From CALBPI01 sp039821605 (GTDB lineage Bacteria; Pseudomonadota; Gammaproteobacteria; Steroidobacterales; Woeseiaceae): a stretch of 64,000 nt of DNA. The notes under the pieces are model-generated. The model had not been told where the DNA came from. It made no database searches and saw nothing but the letters and a program-made list of their open reading frames with translations. Both the position numbers and the translations under genes were made by a program. The stretch covers positions 620,001-684,000 of the forward strand of contig JBCBNV010000001.1 in assembly GCA_039821605.1 (NCBI GenBank), in the 5' to 3' direction. Positions 62,404-64,000 of the stretch are shown here, piece after piece; position 1 is the stretch's first letter; the number at the start of each line of letters is the position of its first letter.

Positions 62404-63456
62404 ATGCAGAGCATGAAGCGCAGTCTGGCACGGGGCGCAGGGGTCATTTTTGCCCTTACGGGTCTGACGGTTGCCGCGCGCGCCGAAGTCTTTCCGCTGC
62501 CGCCCGAAGGCGATGACGTCATCGGCAGCGTGGCGGTTATCGAGAGCGTGGCCGAAGACACCTTTGTCGACATCGCACGGCGCCACGGTTTGGGCTACAC
62601 GGAGCTGCGACGGGCCAATCCCGATGTGGATCCATGGTTGCCGGGTGCCGGTACGCCTATCGTCCTTCCGACCCGGTTCGTGTTGCCTGATGCGCCGCGG
62701 CGCGGGGTCGTGCTCAACCTGCCCGAGTATCGGCTCTACTACTACCCGCCCGCCGTTGACGGTAAGCCGCGTACGGTGCACACCTATCCCATCAGCATCG
62801 GTCGCATGGACTGGGAGACGCCGCTCGGGTCGACGCGCGTCACGGCCAAGGCCGAGCGGCCGACCTGGTACCCACCGGCGTCGATTCGCGCCGAGCACGC
62901 CGCTGACGGCGATCCCTTGCCAGGCGCCGTACCGCCAGGCCCCGACAACCCACTTGGTGACCATGCGCTGCGACTTGGCCTGCCGGGCTATCTCATACAC
63001 GGCACGAACCGTCCGGCCGGCGTCGGCATGCGGGTGACGCACGGCTGCGTTCGCATGTTCCCCGAGGACATCGCCGTGCTGTTTGGCATGTTGCCCGTGG
63101 GCACGCCCGTAAACATCGTCAACCAGCCCATCAAGTTTGGCTGGGAGCAGGGGCAGTTGTTTGTCGAGGCACACGAAGTGCTGGCGCGGGTCGCGCCCGA
63201 GGCGTCTGCAACGGAAGATGAGGGCGCGCCTGCCGCGGTGCGCGCACCCGCCGACGCCGAGACCACGGTTGCGGCTTCGGAGGACGATGCGTTGACGGTG
63301 ATGACGCGCGCCTTCGTGGCAGCGACTGCGTCGCGCGAGGCTGTGGCGGACTGGGCGGCCATGGAGGCTGCGGTGGCCGATGCGCGCGGTATCCCGACGG
63401 CGGTTGGGACGCCTGTGCCCGAGCCGGCGACGGATATCTTGACTGTGATGCAGTAG
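62404..63456 (+). CDS. L,D-transpeptidase (ErfK/YbiS/YcfS/YnhG type)
   Basis: This enzyme forms 3-3 peptidoglycan cross-links or attaches Braun lipoprotein to peptidoglycan. The roughly 350-residue protein has a signal sequence (SLARGAGVIFALTGLTVAARA) and a LysM-like domain (about 50-95). The YkuD domain has His199 in IHGTN and the catalytic Cys215 in VTHGCVRMFPEDI, where ThrHisGlyCys replaces the commoner SHGC. An Ala-rich tail of about 90 residues follows. The ATG at 62404 is favoured by the AGGGGT before it. The converging gene encodes a Lpp-like lipoprotein. Confidence 0.92.
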   Translation: MQSMKRSLARGAGVIFALTGLTVAARAEVFPLPPEGDDVIGSVAVIESVAEDTFVDIARRHGLGYTELRRANPDVDPWLPGAGTPIVLPTRFVLPDAPRRGVVLNLPEYRLYYYPPAVDGKPRTVHTYPISIGRMDWETPLGSTRVTAKAERPTWYPPASIRAEHAADGDPLPGAVPPGPDNPLGDHALRLGLPGYLIHGTNRPAGVGMRVTHGCVRMFPEDIAVLFGMLPVGTPVNIVNQPIKFGWEQGQLFVEAHEVLARVAPEASATEDEGAPAAVRAPADAETTVAASEDDALTVMTRAFVAATASREAVADWAAMEAAVADARGIPTAVGTPVPEPATDILTVMQ

Positions 63457-63498
63457 TGCCGCGCCCCACTTGTTCGGGCGATAAGACATTCAGGCAAT

Positions 63499-63536
63499 AA
63501 AAAACGCCGCGCGGGCCAGGCCAGCGCGGCGTTTTT
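63499..63536. terminator. Bidirectional Rho-independent terminator
   Basis: An A6 run, then CGCCGCGC and GCGCGGCG with an 11-base loop, then T5. The arms with A and T tracts on both sides let it work in both directions, ending the L,D-transpeptidase and the lipoprotein transcripts. It is the clearest intrinsic terminator in the window. Confidence 0.93.
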
Positions 63537-63578
63537 GTGGATGCGTCTAGCGCATCCGTGTCTTCGGTAACGCGTCCG

Positions 63579-63881
63579 TTACTTCGACATCGACTTCTGG
63601 AACATGCGCTCCAGGCGTTCCGTGTTGGCATCAGCGGCCGACTGGGCCGAGTTTGCCTGCTGCAGCGCCTGGCTGGCCGTCGACTGCGCGCTGGCAGCCT
63701 GCTGTGCAGCGCGATCAGCCGCGGCACGCGCAGCTTCGGCAGCCGATTTGGCGGCTGCGGCGTCAGCTGCGGCGGCTTCGGCCGTGGCACGCACTTCGTC
63801 GATCGAAGTCGTGTTGGCACAACCGGACGCGAGTCCGATGACGAGAGCAGCTGCGCCGACTTTCAGAACGTTCTTGATCAT
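63579..63881 (-). CDS. lpp: Lpp/OprI-type alanine-rich outer membrane lipoprotein
   Basis: The roughly 100-residue protein from the ATG at 63881 has a lipoprotein signal with lipobox ASGC (VGAAALVIGLASGC). A long Ala-rich alpha-helical heptad region (AEAAAADAAAAKSAAEAARA and on) follows, and the C-terminus is ERMFQKSMSK. The coiled coil and C-terminal lysine are as in Braun lipoprotein and Pseudomonas OprI, where that Lys is linked to peptidoglycan by an L,D-transpeptidase. An upstream ATG at 63896 is possible. Confidence 0.87.
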   Translation of the reverse strand: MIKNVLKVGAAALVIGLASGCANTTSIDEVRATAEAAAADAAAAKSAAEAARAAADRAAQQAASAQSTASQALQQANSAQSAADANTERLERMFQKSMSK

Positions 63882-63913
63882 TACGAGAAACCCCATTGGT
63901 TTTTGTCAAAACT

Positions 63914-63925
63914 GTGTTGCAACAC
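63914..63925. repeat. Perfect palindrome upstream of the lipoprotein gene
   Basis: GTGTTGCAACAC is a perfect 12-base palindrome 33 bases before the lipoprotein start. It could be an operator or a leader hairpin. The rest of 63926-64000 is probably the promoter region; AT-rich bases at 63961-63990 may hold a -10. Confidence 0.5.
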
Positions 63926-64000
63926 TGTTGAACCACAGGCCCAAGCCTGAAGTCGGCGTAATGATGCCAGATATTATGTGGCGGGTTAAGAACTTTGCTG

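Overview
The window is a continuous stretch of core chromosome from a high-GC (clearly above 60 %) Gram-negative bacterium. Gene content (KdsA, KdsB, LpxK, MsbA, Lol transporter, RseA/RseB/RseC, FtsB-TruD-SurE-Pcm-NlpD order, YceD-RpmF-PlsX-FabH order) fits a gammaproteobacterium. The RpfE-like gene next to recJ and the nagZ / thioinosine phosphorylase pair recall xanthomonads, Chromatiales and pseudomonads. The genus cannot be named from the sequence. Genes are tightly packed, often with 1-, 4- or 8-base overlaps, and TTG and GTG starts are common. No rRNA, tRNA, CRISPR array, insertion sequence or prophage was seen.

Layout. 0.2-5.3 kb: pyrG-kdsA-eno-ftsB-truD (nucleotide, KDO and glycolysis genes, divisome, tRNA pseudouridine), without the ispD-ispF pair that often lies between ftsB and truD. 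5.3-9 kb: Smr protein, surE-pcm, a DedA-like membrane protein and nlpD, with no rpoS after it. 9-15.1 kb: RpfE-like gene, recJ, prfB with its programmed frameshift, lysS, ygfZ. 15.2-19.8 kb: succinate dehydrogenase sdhCDAB flanked by assembly factors (SDHAF4-type in front, SdhE and YgfX behind). 19.7-22.7 kb: sigma-E regulon head rpoE-rseA-rseB-rseC with a sigma-E-like promoter inside ygfX. 22.7-29.2 kb: lepA-lepB-DUF4845-rnc-era-recO-pdxJ-acpS. 29.2-34.1 kb: PolB-like exonuclease, rlmD, nagZ, a purine nucleoside phosphorylase relative and a degenerate GGDEF protein. 34.1-39 kb, minus strand: csiV-like, mfd and a BamE-like small protein. 39-42.8 kb: two LolC/E subunits and lolD, then DUF2062. 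42.9-49.9 kb: comEC-exbB-exbD-msbA-lpxK-kdsB (competence and lipid A/KDO export). 49.9-53.7 kb is the least canonical part: gpx, coq7, an AT-rich inverted-repeat segment, a 58-residue hypothetical gene, a DUF1835 gene, an orphan membrane-anchored protein of lower GC and a low-molecular-weight phosphatase. 53.7-58.4 kb: rne with a long divergent leader, rluC, yceF. 58.5-61.4 kb: yceD-rpmF-plsX-fabH. 61.4-64 kb: DUF1330, DUF1232, an L,D-transpeptidase and a Braun-type lipoprotein gene that converge on a bidirectional terminator.

Together the genes cover envelope construction (KDO, lipid A, lipoprotein sorting, peptidoglycan tethering and recycling), envelope stress sensing, RNA maturation and decay, translation and respiration. 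I found no convincing new defence or mobile system. The most unusual items are the 50.9-53.1 kb accessory pocket, the GGDEF protein without its signature, reuse of the CTAG tetramer as both stop codons of convergent gene pairs, and several promoters whose -10 box sits almost on the start codon.
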